This document shows positions 63,231-64,000 of a DNA stretch of 64,000 nt, piece by piece. The notes under the pieces are model-generated. The model worked only from the letters and a program-made list of their open reading frames with translations. It was not told the origin of the DNA and did not search any database. Numbering within the stretch: the stretch's first letter is position 1; the number at the start of each line of letters is the position of its first letter. Source of the stretch: Monosporascus cannonballus (Eukaryota; Ascomycota; Sordariomycetes; Xylariales); the NCBI GenBank assembly GCA_004154925.1, contig QJNS01000079.1:186001-250000 (forward strand), read 5' to 3'. The position numbers and the translations under genes are program-made.

Positions 63231-64000
63231 CTGGGCCCACTCTGGAAAACAAATTATTATTCTACAGCCCAATTTACTAGCTATTCATACAGAAGTAGCT
63301 CTTTTATAATAATTTACACCGGAAGCTTCATAGTTATCATAAGATTCAGGGAAATCCTTCGCCATAACGCTAAGGGATTTCCACTTAGCGGTCAACTCCG
63401 CCTGTCGTTTCTTAAGGCCATTCCTAAACTCCCATATATCCTGCCACTTCGCGTAGCGCCTATTAAGGTCTGTTATTTTAACCTTTTTTTCTGGGTACAG
63501 GCGTTAAAGCTTTTATTTCGAAATTCTTTTCGCGAAATTAATACCTTACGGCCGCGATTTTTGCGGTCTGGAAATTAATAATCTTTCCAGCCTTAATAAT
63601 TATGGTCCCAAAATCGCATTTAACTTTGTTCAGTTCCTTTTCCTGCTTTTTAAATTGGCGCGTTAGGTTATGGCTTTGTTTCGAAATAAAGAATACGTCT
63701 TAAGATTACTTTTAACGGTTCATCTTTTTAAGAATAATCGGCCGACGGTTAATATTAATTAGCCTTAGATTTAATAGGACCTTTTCAAAGTGAAATAATA
63801 TAACTCCCGTCTGGAAAAAGCTTAACAGGATATTAAATAAGATAAAGGCCTTTAAAGAAACGTCGTAATAAGTACTAAAAAACCTTTGCTGTAATATAGA
63901 TATAGACTTATTATAAAAGTATTACTTACGGGTAATAAAATAATAAGACTTTAACGAAAGAAATATTATAAGGTTTTACGATTATATTAAGTACGAAATG
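63231..64000 (-). pseudogene. unidentified - strand coding-like sequence, cut by window end
   Basis: Moderately RIPed. On the - strand two readable blocks: QFKKQEKELNKVKCDFGTI followed by KAGKIINFQTAKIAAV (about 63550-63680), and, in another frame, VKITDLNRRYAKWQDIWEF, RNGLKKRQAELTAKWKSL, VMAKDFPESYDNY (about 63310-63480). Charged, Leu-rich, coiled-coil-like. I do not recognise the family. It could be part of another transposon in which copy 4 is inserted, or the antisense product of one. The + strand frame 63132-63578 runs out of the LTR and is a shadow. Confidence 0.35.

Noticed and set aside
63132..63578. 148-codon + strand frame
   Set aside because: Starts in the copy 5 LTR and crosses its end and the TSD into unrelated sequence, so it cannot be an old gene; the - strand gives better protein-like blocks.
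1..64000. CRISPR arrays, tRNA, rRNA, operons
   Set aside because: Direct repeats present are LTRs and U3 minisatellites; introns and RIP show a fungal nuclear genome; no cloverleaf or rRNA core seen.

Overview
The window is a piece of a filamentous ascomycete (Pezizomycotina) genome. Two split genes with 49-65 bp GT-AG introns sit in an AT-rich sea in which CpA is scarce, TpA is in excess and CpG is kept. Copies of the same repeat differ mostly by C/T and G/A changes. That is the signature of repeat-induced point mutation (RIP). Nearly all the AT-rich DNA is made of recognisable transposable elements, nested in one another and mostly dated relative to each other by target-site duplications (TSDs).

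Layout. 1-6890: two Ty3/gypsy chromoviruses (family A, + strand), the first apparently inserted in the second. 6891-12349: an unmutated, GC-balanced gene island with an intact secreted serine carboxypeptidase (8030-10165, seven exons) and an HNH-domain protein (10777-12158, two exons) whose acidic C-terminal tail seems lost by a frameshift. 12351-49922: one nested block. The outer element has hAT-like ends (TAGGG..., 14-bp inverted repeats) and a hAT-like transposase remnant on the - strand. Inside it lie a family A gypsy (20034-26818) and a Fot1/pogo transposon (28245-49897, 47-bp TIRs, TA target). The Fot1 copy is split by a third family A gypsy (29765-43980, TSD GTTCG) and by a Copia element (44248-49741, TSD GAAGC). 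The third gypsy carries a solo LTR in its 5' LTR (30111-30530, TSD ACATA) and a second gypsy family in its body (35194-42132, TSD TATAC). 50021-63225: two further family A gypsies on the - strand; the second (56530-63225, TSD CTAAG) lies at the 5' end of the first. 63231-64000: unidentified - strand coding-like sequence.

Two results stand out. First, removing the two insertions from the Fot1 copy restores one uninterrupted 561-codon frame whose in-frame stops I checked read as CAA/CAG/TGG changed by RIP. Second, every family A gypsy carries, between pol and the 3' LTR and on the opposite strand, remains of a second gene: a cysteine-rich segment (often Cys to Tyr by RIP), a G-I/V-P motif and a coiled coil. 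Family A is thus a chromodomain retrotransposon with an antisense accessory gene.

No tRNA, rRNA, CRISPR array or prokaryotic feature was seen. There is a 10-N assembly gap at 12470-12479.
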